Origin: Verrucomicrobiales bacterium
Lineage (GTDB): Bacteria; Verrucomicrobiota; Verrucomicrobiia; Limisphaerales; J093
DNA length: 64,000 bases
Reading direction: 5' to 3'
Assembly: GCA_024233215.1 (NCBI GenBank)
Contig: JACKPW010000008.1
Span: 186,001 to 250,000 of the forward strand
Shown: positions 26,615 through 35,192 of the stretch, in pieces
Layout: every line of letters begins with the position of its first letter
How positions within the stretch are numbered: position 1 is the first letter of the stretch
Program-made: the position numbers and the translations under genes
The notes under the pieces: generated by a model
Seen by the model: the letters and a program-made list of their open reading frames with translations, nothing else
Told to the model about the DNA's origin: nothing
Databases searched by the model: none

Positions 26615-28527
26615 GATGCGACGGAATCAGGCTGCTGAAGGGCTTTGAGCAGGGCGGGAACCAGGGTGTCGAGTTCGCCCACCATGCCAAGATCCGCGTG
26701 GCGAAAGATCGGGGCATGGGGATCCTTGTTGATGGCGACGATCAGGTCGGCATTCTGCATGCCGGAGATGTGCTGGATGGCGCCGGAAATGGCGACCGCC
26801 ACATAGAGCCGGGGTTGGACGGTCAAGCCGGTCTGGCCCACCTGATGGTGGCGGTCGATGAAGCCCTCCTCCACCGCGGCCCGCGAGGCGCCCACTTCGC
26901 TTTCCGCCTTCAGCAGCGCACCGAACGCCTTGGCCAGGGGCGGAATGAAACGGGCAAAAGCCTCCTTGCAACCCAGCCCCTTGCCCCCCGAAACCACAAT
27001 GTCCGCCTCCGAGAGCCGGGTGTCGTTCGAGAGTGGCTGGCGATCAAGAACGTCCATTTTCACGTGGGTCTCGTTCACGCCGGAGTCAAATGCCACGATC
27101 TCACCCCGCCGGTCGGGGTCGGCAGGCAGGGCCTTCATCACCGCCGGACGGACCGTGGCCATTTGCGTGTCGGAGTTCCGGGTCACGATGGTGGCCATGA
27201 TATTGCCACCCAGCGCGGGACGGGTCTGCTTGAGGACAGCAACGTGGGTCTTGCCATCCCGCTCGAAGTCGCCGATTTCAAGTTGCGTGCAGTCCGCGGT
27301 AAGCCCCGCTCCGGCGGCGTAGGCCACACGGGGGGCCAGTTCGCGGCCAAGTGGTGTGGCACCGAACAGGACGATCTGAGGGCGATACCGCGCGATGGCG
27401 GTGGTCAGGGCCGTCTTGTAGGGCACCGGACGAAAATCCGTCAGCAGCGGATTGGCCGCCACATACACGCGATCCGCGCCGTGGGCGATCAACGTCGCCC
27501 CGAGTTCGCCGGGAGTGTCCCCGAGCAACACCGCCCCCACCGCGGCCCCCAGGGGTTTGGCCAGGCACCGTGCCGTCCCGAGAAGTTCGAGGGAAACCGG
27601 GTGCAGACTGCCTTCCTCCTGCTCGGCAAAGACCCACACCTCGCCGGTGTGGGCGGGTTCCCGCCCCTGCAGTTCATACTCCGGGCAATCGCTCTTCGAG
27701 ATCTTCCGCGCCCCGCGACCCCATGCCGAACGAATTTCCTTCACCAACTGAGCCGCGTCGGTCAGGAGGCGACACTGGCCTTCCTTGGCCGCGTCGGGGG
27801 AAAAGATGCGCACCACCTGGGTGCGCGAGCCGGACAGGCCGAGCCGTTCGGTGGGCAGATCGAGGTCCTTGGCGGACCAACGGGGCACGGGTTGCAGCAG
27901 GGCCGCCCGCGCCCGGTGAAAGGAACGGTGCACCGGTACGTCACTCGAGGTGACCGTGACAAGGATTGGGAATTCCCGGGGAGCGACCGTTTCCTTGCCC
28001 CGGGGCCCGATCCGGTGGACGAGCAGGCGATCCTGCCACTCCGCCCTTTCCGCGTAGGCGATCTGCCCCATCCCCAGTTCCTCCGCCACTTGGGCGGGCA
28101 CTTGGGCGGTGTCGCCGTCCGTGCTCTGCATGCCCGTCAGGACGACATAGTTTGAGCCCAGTTCAAAATCTCGAACGATCCGTCGGATGGCACTGGCCAG
28201 GGCATAGGCGGTGGCGCAGGTATCGGCCCCCGCAAAGAAACGGTCGGTCAGCAGCACGGCGTCATCCGCGCAACGAGCCAGGCAGTCCAGCAGCATTTCC
28301 TCGGCCTGGGGCGGTCCCATGGTCAACGCAATGATACGTCCCCCATCACGCCGGATACGGTTCGCCAGGTTCAGGGCATGGGCATCCAGGGGATTCAGGA
28401 TGCTGTCCAGCACCCCCCGTCGGAGGGTGCCCTTGTCGGTGTCCCACGCGTCGGGACGAAGGTCGGAAATGTCCGGGACTTGTTTGACCAGGACGATGCA
28501 ATGGATGGGAGAGCTGGTCGTCTGCAT
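26611..28527 (-). CDS. fused electron-transfer flavoprotein beta-alpha
   Basis: This single 638-residue protein contains both ETF subunits. Residues about 8-260 are the beta subunit (CIVLVKQVPDISDLRPD, LTGMQSTDGDTAQVPAQVAE). Residues about 290-638 are the alpha subunit (GEVWVFAEQEEG, VSGGKGLGCKEAF). The FAD-binding end reads QVGQTGLTVQPRLYVAV, then AISGAIQHISGM and NADLIVAINKDPHAPIFRHA. Normally these are separate genes (fixB/etfA and fixA/etfB). A linker of about 30 residues joins them. The ATG at 28525-28527 is the only convincing start. It is coupled to ETF-QO by ATGA. The dehydrogenase donors are not in the window. Confidence 0.93.
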   Translation of the reverse strand: MQTTSSPIHCIVLVKQVPDISDLRPDAWDTDKGTLRRGVLDSILNPLDAHALNLANRIRRDGGRIIALTMGPPQAEEMLLDCLARCADDAVLLTDRFFAGADTCATAYALASAIRRIVRDFELGSNYVVLTGMQSTDGDTAQVPAQVAEELGMGQIAYAERAEWQDRLLVHRIGPRGKETVAPREFPILVTVTSSDVPVHRSFHRARAALLQPVPRWSAKDLDLPTERLGLSGSRTQVVRIFSPDAAKEGQCRLLTDAAQLVKEIRSAWGRGARKISKSDCPEYELQGREPAHTGEVWVFAEQEEGSLHPVSLELLGTARCLAKPLGAAVGAVLLGDTPGELGATLIAHGADRVYVAANPLLTDFRPVPYKTALTTAIARYRPQIVLFGATPLGRELAPRVAYAAGAGLTADCTQLEIGDFERDGKTHVAVLKQTRPALGGNIMATIVTRNSDTQMATVRPAVMKALPADPDRRGEIVAFDSGVNETHVKMDVLDRQPLSNDTRLSEADIVVSGGKGLGCKEAFARFIPPLAKAFGALLKAESEVGASRAAVEEGFIDRHHQVGQTGLTVQPRLYVAVAISGAIQHISGMQNADLIVAINKDPHAPIFRHADLGMVGELDTLVPALLKALQQPDSVAS

Positions 28528-28893
28528 TCAGGTGTGGTGGATGGGTTCCGACGCCGCGCCTCCGGGGCCGGGCCCCGCACGATCAACGCCGGCGGGCGCC
28601 GTGCCAGCACGACGATGCCCCGTCCGAAGCGCCTCGAAGGAGGCAACATCCCTGATGGAATGATGCATGAGCAAGTTTCATATGAAGTCGAAGCCTGTGT
28701 CAACTTTTGTGGTGGATCAGAAATACTGAAGCACGCAGGCGGGCCCACGCGGGACAGCGAGTTGGCGGGCGGAGAGTGGCGGCTCGGCGGACGCCGGTTC
28801 GCCGGCAGGACCAGTGGCTCGCAGGCGGTGCGCCCATTCCCCGGGTTTTTTGCTCGCGGCAGGGGGCGCCAGGCGGTATATGCGAGACCCCAG
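28528..28893. other. divergent intergenic region, etf/pyrC
   Basis: These 366 bp lie between the divergent ETF and pyrC genes. The stretch at 28670-28730 is distinctly more AT-rich (CAAGTTTCATATGAAGTCGA, CAACTTTTGTGGTGG) than its surroundings and is the likeliest place for promoters. It includes the self-complementary TTTCATATGAA at 28676-28686. The pyrC frame is open through this region without family similarity, so it is treated as non-coding. Confidence 0.4.
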
Positions 28894-30294
28894 ATGAGTT
28901 CATTGCTGCTGGCGAATGCCCGGATCATCGATCCTTCCCGGGGGATCGATCAGACGGGTGACGTTTTGATTCTCGACGGCAAGGTGGCGGACGCCGGTCC
29001 GGGCGTCGCGTCCAACGCCCCGAAAACCGTGTCGCGTCTGGATGTGGGAGGCCGGATTGTCTGTCCGGGTCTGATCGATTTGCACGTGCATCTGAGGGAA
29101 CCGGGGCAATCGGCCAAGGAAACCATCGGCACCGGTGCGTGTGCGGCGGCCCGGGGTGGATTCACGACGATCGTCTGCATGCCAAACACCTCCCCGTCAG
29201 TGGACAGCCCCGGCACGGTGCGCTGGATTCAGGACCGCGCCCGGGACGAGAGCCCGGTGAACGTGCTGGTGGCGGGCGCCCTGACGAAAGACATCGCCGG
29301 CGAGGATCTGGCCCCCATCGGCGCGATGCACAAGGCCGGGGTGGTGGCGTTGACGGATGACGGCCGGTGCATCCAGAACAACGAGTTGATGTGCCGGGTG
29401 CTGGAGTACTCCTCGATGTTCGGCCTCCCGGTAATGGACCATTGCCAGGACTACTCGATGGTCAGTGAGGGCGTGATGCACGACGGGCGCTACAGCGCGG
29501 TGCTGGGATTGCGCGGTTGGCCTGCAGAAGGGGAGGAACTGATCGTGGCCCGAAACATCCTGTTGGCGGAGCGGACCGGCGCGCGGGTGCATTGCCAGCA
29601 CATGAGCAGTGCCGGGAGTGTGCGATTGCTGCGAGAGGCACAGGCGCGCGGAGTGGCGATCACCGGAGAGGCCTGTCCGCACCACTTCACCCTCACCGAT
29701 GCGGCCGTGGCGGGCTCCGAGGTGTTCTGGCGGGAGGACGGAACCGCGGTCTACCCGGAACTCCGCCCCTCCTCCCTCCCGCAGTGGCCGGCGTTCGACA
29801 CGAACTTCAAGATGAACCCCCCATTGCGCAGCGCCCGGGATCGCGAGGCGGTCCTGCAGGGGGTGGTCGACGGCGTGTTATCCGTGATCGCCAGTGATCA
29901 TGCGCCGCATACGGGTTACGAAAAGCAGGTGGAGTTCGATTACGCGCCCTTCGGCATCACCGGTCTGGAGACGGAACTGGCGCTTTCGCTGATGCAGTTG
30001 CACCGGCGGCGCGGCATGAAACTCATTGACCTGCTCGCCCGGTTTACCACCGGTCCCGCCGGACTGCTCGGGCTCGCGGGCAAGGGCACACTGACCGGGG
30101 GCGCGGATGGGGATGTCACGGTGATCGATCCGGAGCTCGCCTGGCAGTTCTGTCGGGAAGGCACGGCGAGCCGGTCGTTCAACAGTCCCTTCTACGGCTG
30201 GCCGCTGGAGGGACGGGCGGTGGCGACGATTGTCGCGGGGGACGTCGTGTGGCGCGATGGCACACTCGGTGATATAATTCCCGGCGTTGCATAG
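28894..30294 (+). CDS. pyrC: dihydroorotase PyrC (class I)
   Basis: This 466-residue zinc amidohydrolase forms dihydroorotate in pyrimidine synthesis. The metal motif GLIDLHVHLREPGQSAKET, the substrate loop CMPNTSPSVDSP, the His ligands in VHCQHMSS and ACPHHFTLTD, and the catalytic ASDHAPHTGYEK are all present. The class I length is normal. The ATG at 28894 is chosen because similarity starts with MSSLLLANARIIDP; the same frame is open upstream but is unrelated. It stands alone here, with no pyrB adjacent. A thioredoxin-fold remnant follows in the same frame after the stop. Confidence 0.95.
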   Translation: MSSLLLANARIIDPSRGIDQTGDVLILDGKVADAGPGVASNAPKTVSRLDVGGRIVCPGLIDLHVHLREPGQSAKETIGTGACAAARGGFTTIVCMPNTSPSVDSPGTVRWIQDRARDESPVNVLVAGALTKDIAGEDLAPIGAMHKAGVVALTDDGRCIQNNELMCRVLEYSSMFGLPVMDHCQDYSMVSEGVMHDGRYSAVLGLRGWPAEGEELIVARNILLAERTGARVHCQHMSSAGSVRLLREAQARGVAITGEACPHHFTLTDAAVAGSEVFWREDGTAVYPELRPSSLPQWPAFDTNFKMNPPLRSARDREAVLQGVVDGVLSVIASDHAPHTGYEKQVEFDYAPFGITGLETELALSLMQLHRRRGMKLIDLLARFTTGPAGLLGLAGKGTLTGGADGDVTVIDPELAWQFCREGTASRSFNSPFYGWPLEGRAVATIVAGDVVWRDGTLGDIIPGVA

Positions 30295-30522
30295 CAGAAC
30301 CTCGTCCTGCTCAAGGTGGACTTCCCGCGGCGCAACCCGCTTCCCGCCGCTCAACAGGAGGCAAACAACAAGCTCCGCGACCAATACAAAGTGCGGGGTT
30401 ATCCGACCCTGGTCTTCCTGGGAAAGGACGGCAAGGAACTTGACCGCCAGGTCGGCTACGGCGGAGGTGGTCCGGAGACGCTGATCAAGAGGATCGAGGC
30501 CGCCAGGAAGCAGGGAGCCTGA
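30295..30522 (+). pseudogene. thioredoxin-fold C-terminal remnant
   Basis: The 76 codons directly after the pyrC TAG, in the same frame, read NLVLLKVDFPRRNPLP and later YKVRGYPTLVFLGKDGKELD then VGYGGGGPETLIKRI. This is the C-terminal two thirds of a thioredoxin-family protein: the VDFPRR strand, the cis-Pro GYPT loop and the final helix. The N-terminal third with the CxxC active site is absent, and no start codon fits; only a GTG inside the fold is available. I read it as a fragment left by deletion next to pyrC. Expression by stop-codon readthrough is possible but unsupported. Confidence 0.7.
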
Positions 30523-30637
30523 CTTGGGGACGCAGCTCCCTTGAAGGAGCAACCGGGGTAACGTTCCACAGCGCTCCCCGGGGTGTTGTCATTGCCGCTG
30601 TTCAGGCCGGCAAGCATGGTCTAGGCTTACCGGCACG

Positions 30638-30958
30638 ATGGACAGCGGCCATGCCAGCACCCCCGGGAGTGAACCCGAGGTCACCATTCAGGAAATCACC
30701 CTGGCACTCGTCGGTCACCCGGCGGTGGCGGAAGCCAGTGTGGTACCGTGTCGCCTGCCGGATGGCGGTCGGCAGGTGGTGGCCTTTGTTGTGCCGCGGG
30801 GCAATGCCTGCGATGCGAGCGAGTTGCAGACCCACGTCAGCAGCCAACTGGGTGACCGAGGCCGCCCCGACAAAGTGGTGTTCCTCGAAGCCCTGCCCCG
30901 CAGCGTCAGCGGCAAAGTGGACCGCCGCCGGCTCGAAACCGGCGAGTTCAACGCGTAG
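30638..30958 (+). CDS. stand-alone AMP-binding enzyme C-terminal domain
   Basis: These 106 residues match only the mobile C-terminal domain of adenylate-forming enzymes. VTIQEITLALVGHPAVAEAS is the usual first helix, VVPCRLPDGGRQVVAFVVP the strand pair, and PRSVSGKVDRRRL the A10 motif with the catalytic lysine. The large N-terminal AMP-binding domain is missing upstream: only 112 bp separate the start from the thioredoxin remnant. It may be a remnant like its neighbour or a free-standing accessory domain. The intact start and motif argue for expression. Confidence 0.65.
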   Translation: MDSGHASTPGSEPEVTIQEITLALVGHPAVAEASVVPCRLPDGGRQVVAFVVPRGNACDASELQTHVSSQLGDRGRPDKVVFLEALPRSVSGKVDRRRLETGEFNA

Positions 30959-31157
30959 GCCCTCCCCTCGCCCCTTTCGGTGTGTTCTCGCATCTGCTCC
31001 CCACCAAAATGACCTCGTCTCGTGGGTGGGGGCGGGGTCGCGGGAGGCCGGGTCGGCTGCAATGCCGGCGCCGATGGTTTCCTCCACCTGCGGCTGAACC
31101 ATGCCAGTCGCGAGCGGACCCGTGATCTTGGCAGCCTGAAAGGACCGGCGGCCTGGC

Positions 31158-32066
31158 TCAGGAATCGCGGTCCGCGCCAGGTTGGGCCCCCACGCTCCGA
31201 AAGGTCTCCACGACCACCGTGCCCACCACGATCGCGCCGCCCGCGAGGGTCCGCATCGTAGGCACCTCCCCCAGCAGCAGGAACGCGGTTGTGGCCCCGT
31301 AGACCGGCAGCATGGTGGCGATGATGCTGACGGTCTTCGCCTTCAAGTGCGCGTGCCCGCTGGTGAAGAGAGTCTGCGGCAGGGCGGTGAAGAGCACCCC
31401 CAGGAGTGCCAGCAGCCCGACCGACCGCGTGTCCACAACGGGCGGCCGGGCCATGCCGTAGGGCACCATCAGGACGGCGATCACCAGTGCCTGGTAGAAC
31501 ATCAGGACCGAACTGGAATACCGCCGGACATAGGCCCGGGTAAGAATGTTGCGCAGGGCGAAGAACACCGCCGACAACACCCCCCAAAGGACCCCCAGCG
31601 TGATGTCGCTGCCCAACCGGAACTCAGGCACCAGAATCACGATCCCCACCAACACCAACACCCCGCACAGGCAGTCGACCCGATGCAACCGCTCCCGGAA
31701 GAACAGGGGTTCAAGCAGGATCGTCAGGATCGGATAGGTGTGGAGTGCGATGATGCCGACGGCGACGGTTGAAATGCGGATGGCGTGGAAATAGGTCAGC
31801 CAGTGGATGCCCAGCAGGGCACCGATCAGCAGGACCCCCGCGGTGTCACGGCGCCCGTGGAAGCGGCATCGCTGACCGGTCAACCGCAGGAACACCCCGA
31901 GGGCCAGCACCGCCATGATGGACCGCCCGAGGATGATTGCCGGCACTGGCAGGGGGATGAGTTTGGCAAAGAGTGCCGTACCGCCCCAGAGCAGGACCGC
32001 GGCGTTGACTTCCAGCAGATTTCGAGTTCGGGGATTCACGATCCGCCAACGGAGGCACACCCCCAT
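31158..32066 (-). CDS. EamA/DMT-family transporter
   Basis: This 302-residue integral membrane protein has ten predicted helices in two EamA halves. The first half starts LLEVNAAVLLWGGTALFAKL and contains GIHWLTYFHAI; the second half starts VLWGVLSAVFFALRNILTRA and contains FTALPQTLF. The pattern LEPLFFRERL at the end of half one is typical. Members export amino acids or other small metabolites; the substrate cannot be read from the sequence. It begins 30 bp after nuoN, so it may be co-transcribed with the complex I operon. Confidence 0.88.
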   Translation of the reverse strand: MGVCLRWRIVNPRTRNLLEVNAAVLLWGGTALFAKLIPLPVPAIILGRSIMAVLALGVFLRLTGQRCRFHGRRDTAGVLLIGALLGIHWLTYFHAIRISTVAVGIIALHTYPILTILLEPLFFRERLHRVDCLCGVLVLVGIVILVPEFRLGSDITLGVLWGVLSAVFFALRNILTRAYVRRYSSSVLMFYQALVIAVLMVPYGMARPPVVDTRSVGLLALLGVLFTALPQTLFTSGHAHLKAKTVSIIATMLPVYGATTAFLLLGEVPTMRTLAGGAIVVGTVVVETFRSVGAQPGADRDS

Positions 32067-32096
32067 CCGCCGCCGCGAGCCCCACCCGGCACGGCC

Positions 32097-33602
32097 TCAC
32101 ATCCCGACCGCAAGCGCCCGGGTCAACGGGTCCAGCAGCAGCCCGGGATACAGTCCCAGGAGCAGCACCACGGCGGTCAGCACCGCCAGCGTCAGGATGA
32201 CTGAAACCTGGACGGTGAGGGTGCCCGCGCGCTCACCCGCCGGCACCACGTACGCCTGCTTGAGCACGCCGAGATAGTAGAAGAGCGCCACGGCACTCAT
32301 CGCGATGGCAAACCCGACGAGCCAGACCAGGCCCAGGCCCGGACCGGCCGCCAGCGCGGAACCGAACAGGAAGAACTTGCCGGCGAAGCCCACCAAGGGC
32401 GGAATGCCCGCCAGCGAAAGGAGGAAGATCATCAGGCAGAAGCTCATCACGGGCGCCCTTGACGACAACCCCGCAAATCCGTCGATGCGGTCGGACTCCC
32501 CGGCCCGTTCCATCGCCGCTGCCACCCCGAACGCGCCGATGGTGGTAAAGCCATAAGTGGCGGCATAGAACACCACCATCGCGAGGGCCCGCCCCCGGTC
32601 GGTCGCACCGGCCAGTGCCATGGCGCCGACCAGCATGTAGCCTGCGTGCCCGACGGCCGAGTACGCCAGCAACCGCTTGAGGCGTTTCTGGGCGATGGCC
32701 GCCAGGTTCCCCAACAGCAGGGAGAAACACGCCATGACCGCAAGCACCGGTGCCCAACCGCTCAGGACCCCGTGCCACGCCGCGCTTCCCGCCACCTCCG
32801 CGAAACCGGTCGACAGAACCTTCCCGAGCAGAAAGAACGCCGCCACCTTGGATCCCGAGGCCACCAGGGCGGCCACCGGGGTCGGCGCTCCCACGTAGGC
32901 ATCCGGGGCCCAGAGATGAAACGGGACGGCGGCCACTTTGAAGCCGAAGCCGACCAGCACCAACACCACCGCGACGGCCACCCCGGCATCCACGCCCCGC
33001 TGGCCGAGAACGGCACCGATTTCGCGCAGGTCCAAACTGCCGGTCAACCCGTAGAGCACGCTGAGACCGAACAGCAAAAAGGCGGCCGCCACCCCGCCGA
33101 AGAGGAAATACTTCAGGGCGGCTTCATCCGCCTGCGGGTTTTCCTCGTTGAACGCGGTGAGAATGTATAGCGAAAGACTCGCAATCTCCAGGGCCACGAA
33201 CAGGAGCAGGATGTTCTCGGTGCTGACCATCAGCATCATGCCAACCGTGCTGAAGAGCAGCAGCGAAAAGTACTCCCCCACATGCCGGGTGAAGCGTCCC
33301 TGGACGGAAAGCGCCACCGTCGCAGCCGTCATCATCAACAGGACCACCTTGACGAGTTGACTGGCGCGGTCGATGACGAGCATCCCCGCAAACGCCCGAC
33401 CGGTTATCCCGTCCTGCAGGGCCCAAAGCCCCGCGGCGAAGCAGCCCACCGCGCTGATGGCGCCCGCCAGAAGCATCCGGTTCTGCCGGGGTTCATCCCG
33501 CATGACCGCGAGGTCCACCAGCAACACCACCAAGCCCGCGAGGACCAGGAGCACTTCCGAACCGCCCAGCTTGAGCAGTTCGAGATAAGTCACGGCAGCC
33601 AT
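32097..33602 (-). CDS. nuoN: NADH-quinone oxidoreductase subunit N
   Basis: This 501-residue antiporter-like membrane subunit of complex I is the last gene of the nuo operon. TM7 lysine is present in VGFGFKVAAVPFHLWAPDA and the TM8 region reads ALVASGSKVAAFFLLGK. TM5 carries ILLLFVALEIASLSLYIL with the conserved Glu. I start it at the ATG at 33600-33602 (MAAVTYLELLKLG), which overlaps the nuoM stop by 1 bp; the frame stays open upstream without similarity. Confidence 0.95.
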   Translation of the reverse strand: MAAVTYLELLKLGGSEVLLVLAGLVVLLVDLAVMRDEPRQNRMLLAGAISAVGCFAAGLWALQDGITGRAFAGMLVIDRASQLVKVVLLMMTAATVALSVQGRFTRHVGEYFSLLLFSTVGMMLMVSTENILLLFVALEIASLSLYILTAFNEENPQADEAALKYFLFGGVAAAFLLFGLSVLYGLTGSLDLREIGAVLGQRGVDAGVAVAVVLVLVGFGFKVAAVPFHLWAPDAYVGAPTPVAALVASGSKVAAFFLLGKVLSTGFAEVAGSAAWHGVLSGWAPVLAVMACFSLLLGNLAAIAQKRLKRLLAYSAVGHAGYMLVGAMALAGATDRGRALAMVVFYAATYGFTTIGAFGVAAAMERAGESDRIDGFAGLSSRAPVMSFCLMIFLLSLAGIPPLVGFAGKFFLFGSALAAGPGLGLVWLVGFAIAMSAVALFYYLGVLKQAYVVPAGERAGTLTVQVSVILTLAVLTAVVLLLGLYPGLLLDPLTRALAVGM

Positions 33603-35110
33603 CACAGGCCACCTCCTTTCGCCATCACGCCCAGCATTCCATCCACTCCCGGAAGCACGTATCGGAAGAGCAGGTCCGGATTCAATCCCACCATGAGGGA
33701 GGCCGCCAGCAACACCACTGCCCCGATCTTCTCCGGCCAGGTGATCGGCGGGAGGGGATGTTCCAGCGCCACCGCCTCGGCCACGGCCCGCCCTGCGTCG
33801 GCAAAGAACGCCCGTCGGACCGCCCGCAGGGTATAGGCCACGCCCACCAGAATCCCCACACCGGTGGCGATCGCATACAGCGGAAAGGCGCTCCACGCCC
33901 CAACCAGCACGAACATCTCAGCCACAAAGCCGCTGAAGCCGGGCAACCCCATCGAAGCCACGCCCGCCAGCACAAACGTCCACGCCGCAAACGGCAGCAC
34001 GCGATTCAGGTGCATCCGCTCCAGGTCCGGCAATTGACGCGTGTGAGTGCGGTCATACACCATGCGTCCGACCACACCGAACAGCAGCCCGGCAAGAATG
34101 CCGTGCGAGAACATCTGGACCACCGCGCCCCCCAGACCATACCGGTTCAGCGTCACCAGGCCGAGAATCACAAAGCCCATGTGGCTGACGCTCGAGAAAC
34201 CGATGACGAACTTGAAATCCTGTTGCACCAGGGCCACCAGCGCCCCGTAGAGGATGCCGCACACGGCCAGCAGCGCGATGGTGCCCTGCCACATCTGGAC
34301 CCCGGCCGGGAACAGTCCCACACCCACCCGCAGGGCGCCGTAGGCCCCCAGCTTCATGATCACCCCCGCCAGCAACATCGAGACCGGTGTGGGCGCGGCC
34401 ACGTGGCCGGTGGGAGCCCAACTGTGAAACGGCCACATGCCGGCGAGGAAACCGAACCCCACAAACACCAGAGGAAACACCCAGGCCTGAAATCCACCAG
34501 ACCAGGGAATTCTCGCCAGCAGGCCAAGGTCCATCGTCGGGGTCCCGGTCTCGCGCCAGCCCATTGCCAGGATCGCCAGCATCCCCACGAGCGCGACCGC
34601 GCTGCCGACGAACGAGTAGAGCACCAGCTTCATGGCGCCGTATTCGCGCCGCGTGGAACCCCAGATCGCGATCAGGAAGTACTTCGGAATGATCGCAATC
34701 TCGTAGAACACAAAGAGCAGGAAGAGATCGCGGCTCAGGAAGACCCCGTACACCCCCCCGATGAGCGCGAGATAAAAGGCGAAGTAAGCCCGGGTCCGGT
34801 GCTCGATGTTCCACGAGAACAGCACCCCCACCACCGAGGCCACCGCCGTCAGCAGCAGCAAACAGGCGCTGATGCCATCCATCGCGAGATGGTATTCGAT
34901 CCCGAACTGCGGAATCCACGGCAACCGCACGATCTCCTGCCAGCCTGCGTCCGGGTTGTAGCGAAGGACGGAGAGGAAAGCCGCCCCGCCTGCCAGCAGC
35001 ATTGTCACCAGGGCCACCCGGCGCGCGTCCCGGGACGTGGCGCCCGGCCACAGCAACAGAACCAACATGCCAAGAAATGGCAGGTAGATGGTCCAGGCAG
35101 GCAGACTCAT
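33602..35110 (-). CDS. nuoM: NADH-quinone oxidoreductase subunit M, paralog lacking the TM7 Lys
   Basis: This 502-residue antiporter-like subunit is the second of two adjacent NuoM-type genes. The TM5 Glu is kept (E137, FVFYEIAIIPKYFLIAIWG) and the TM8 Lys is kept (K253, LLAGVIMKLGAYGALR). At the position of the TM7 lysine that relays protons in other NuoM proteins the sequence reads VGFGFLAGMWPFHSW, so Leu (about residue 222) replaces Lys. An extra Lys occurs in IIPKYF near the TM5 Glu. Its stop touches the nuoN start (1-bp overlap), and 82 bp separate it from the other nuoM. Confidence 0.93.
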   Translation of the reverse strand: MSLPAWTIYLPFLGMLVLLLWPGATSRDARRVALVTMLLAGGAAFLSVLRYNPDAGWQEIVRLPWIPQFGIEYHLAMDGISACLLLLTAVASVVGVLFSWNIEHRTRAYFAFYLALIGGVYGVFLSRDLFLLFVFYEIAIIPKYFLIAIWGSTRREYGAMKLVLYSFVGSAVALVGMLAILAMGWRETGTPTMDLGLLARIPWSGGFQAWVFPLVFVGFGFLAGMWPFHSWAPTGHVAAPTPVSMLLAGVIMKLGAYGALRVGVGLFPAGVQMWQGTIALLAVCGILYGALVALVQQDFKFVIGFSSVSHMGFVILGLVTLNRYGLGGAVVQMFSHGILAGLLFGVVGRMVYDRTHTRQLPDLERMHLNRVLPFAAWTFVLAGVASMGLPGFSGFVAEMFVLVGAWSAFPLYAIATGVGILVGVAYTLRAVRRAFFADAGRAVAEAVALEHPLPPITWPEKIGAVVLLAASLMVGLNPDLLFRYVLPGVDGMLGVMAKGGGL

Positions 35111-35192
35111 GGCCGGCCTCCCTTCCTCTCGAACGGCCCGGGGACCGTTCGAAGCAACATCCGTTCGCAGTTGAAATGGGTTGGTCTCACGC

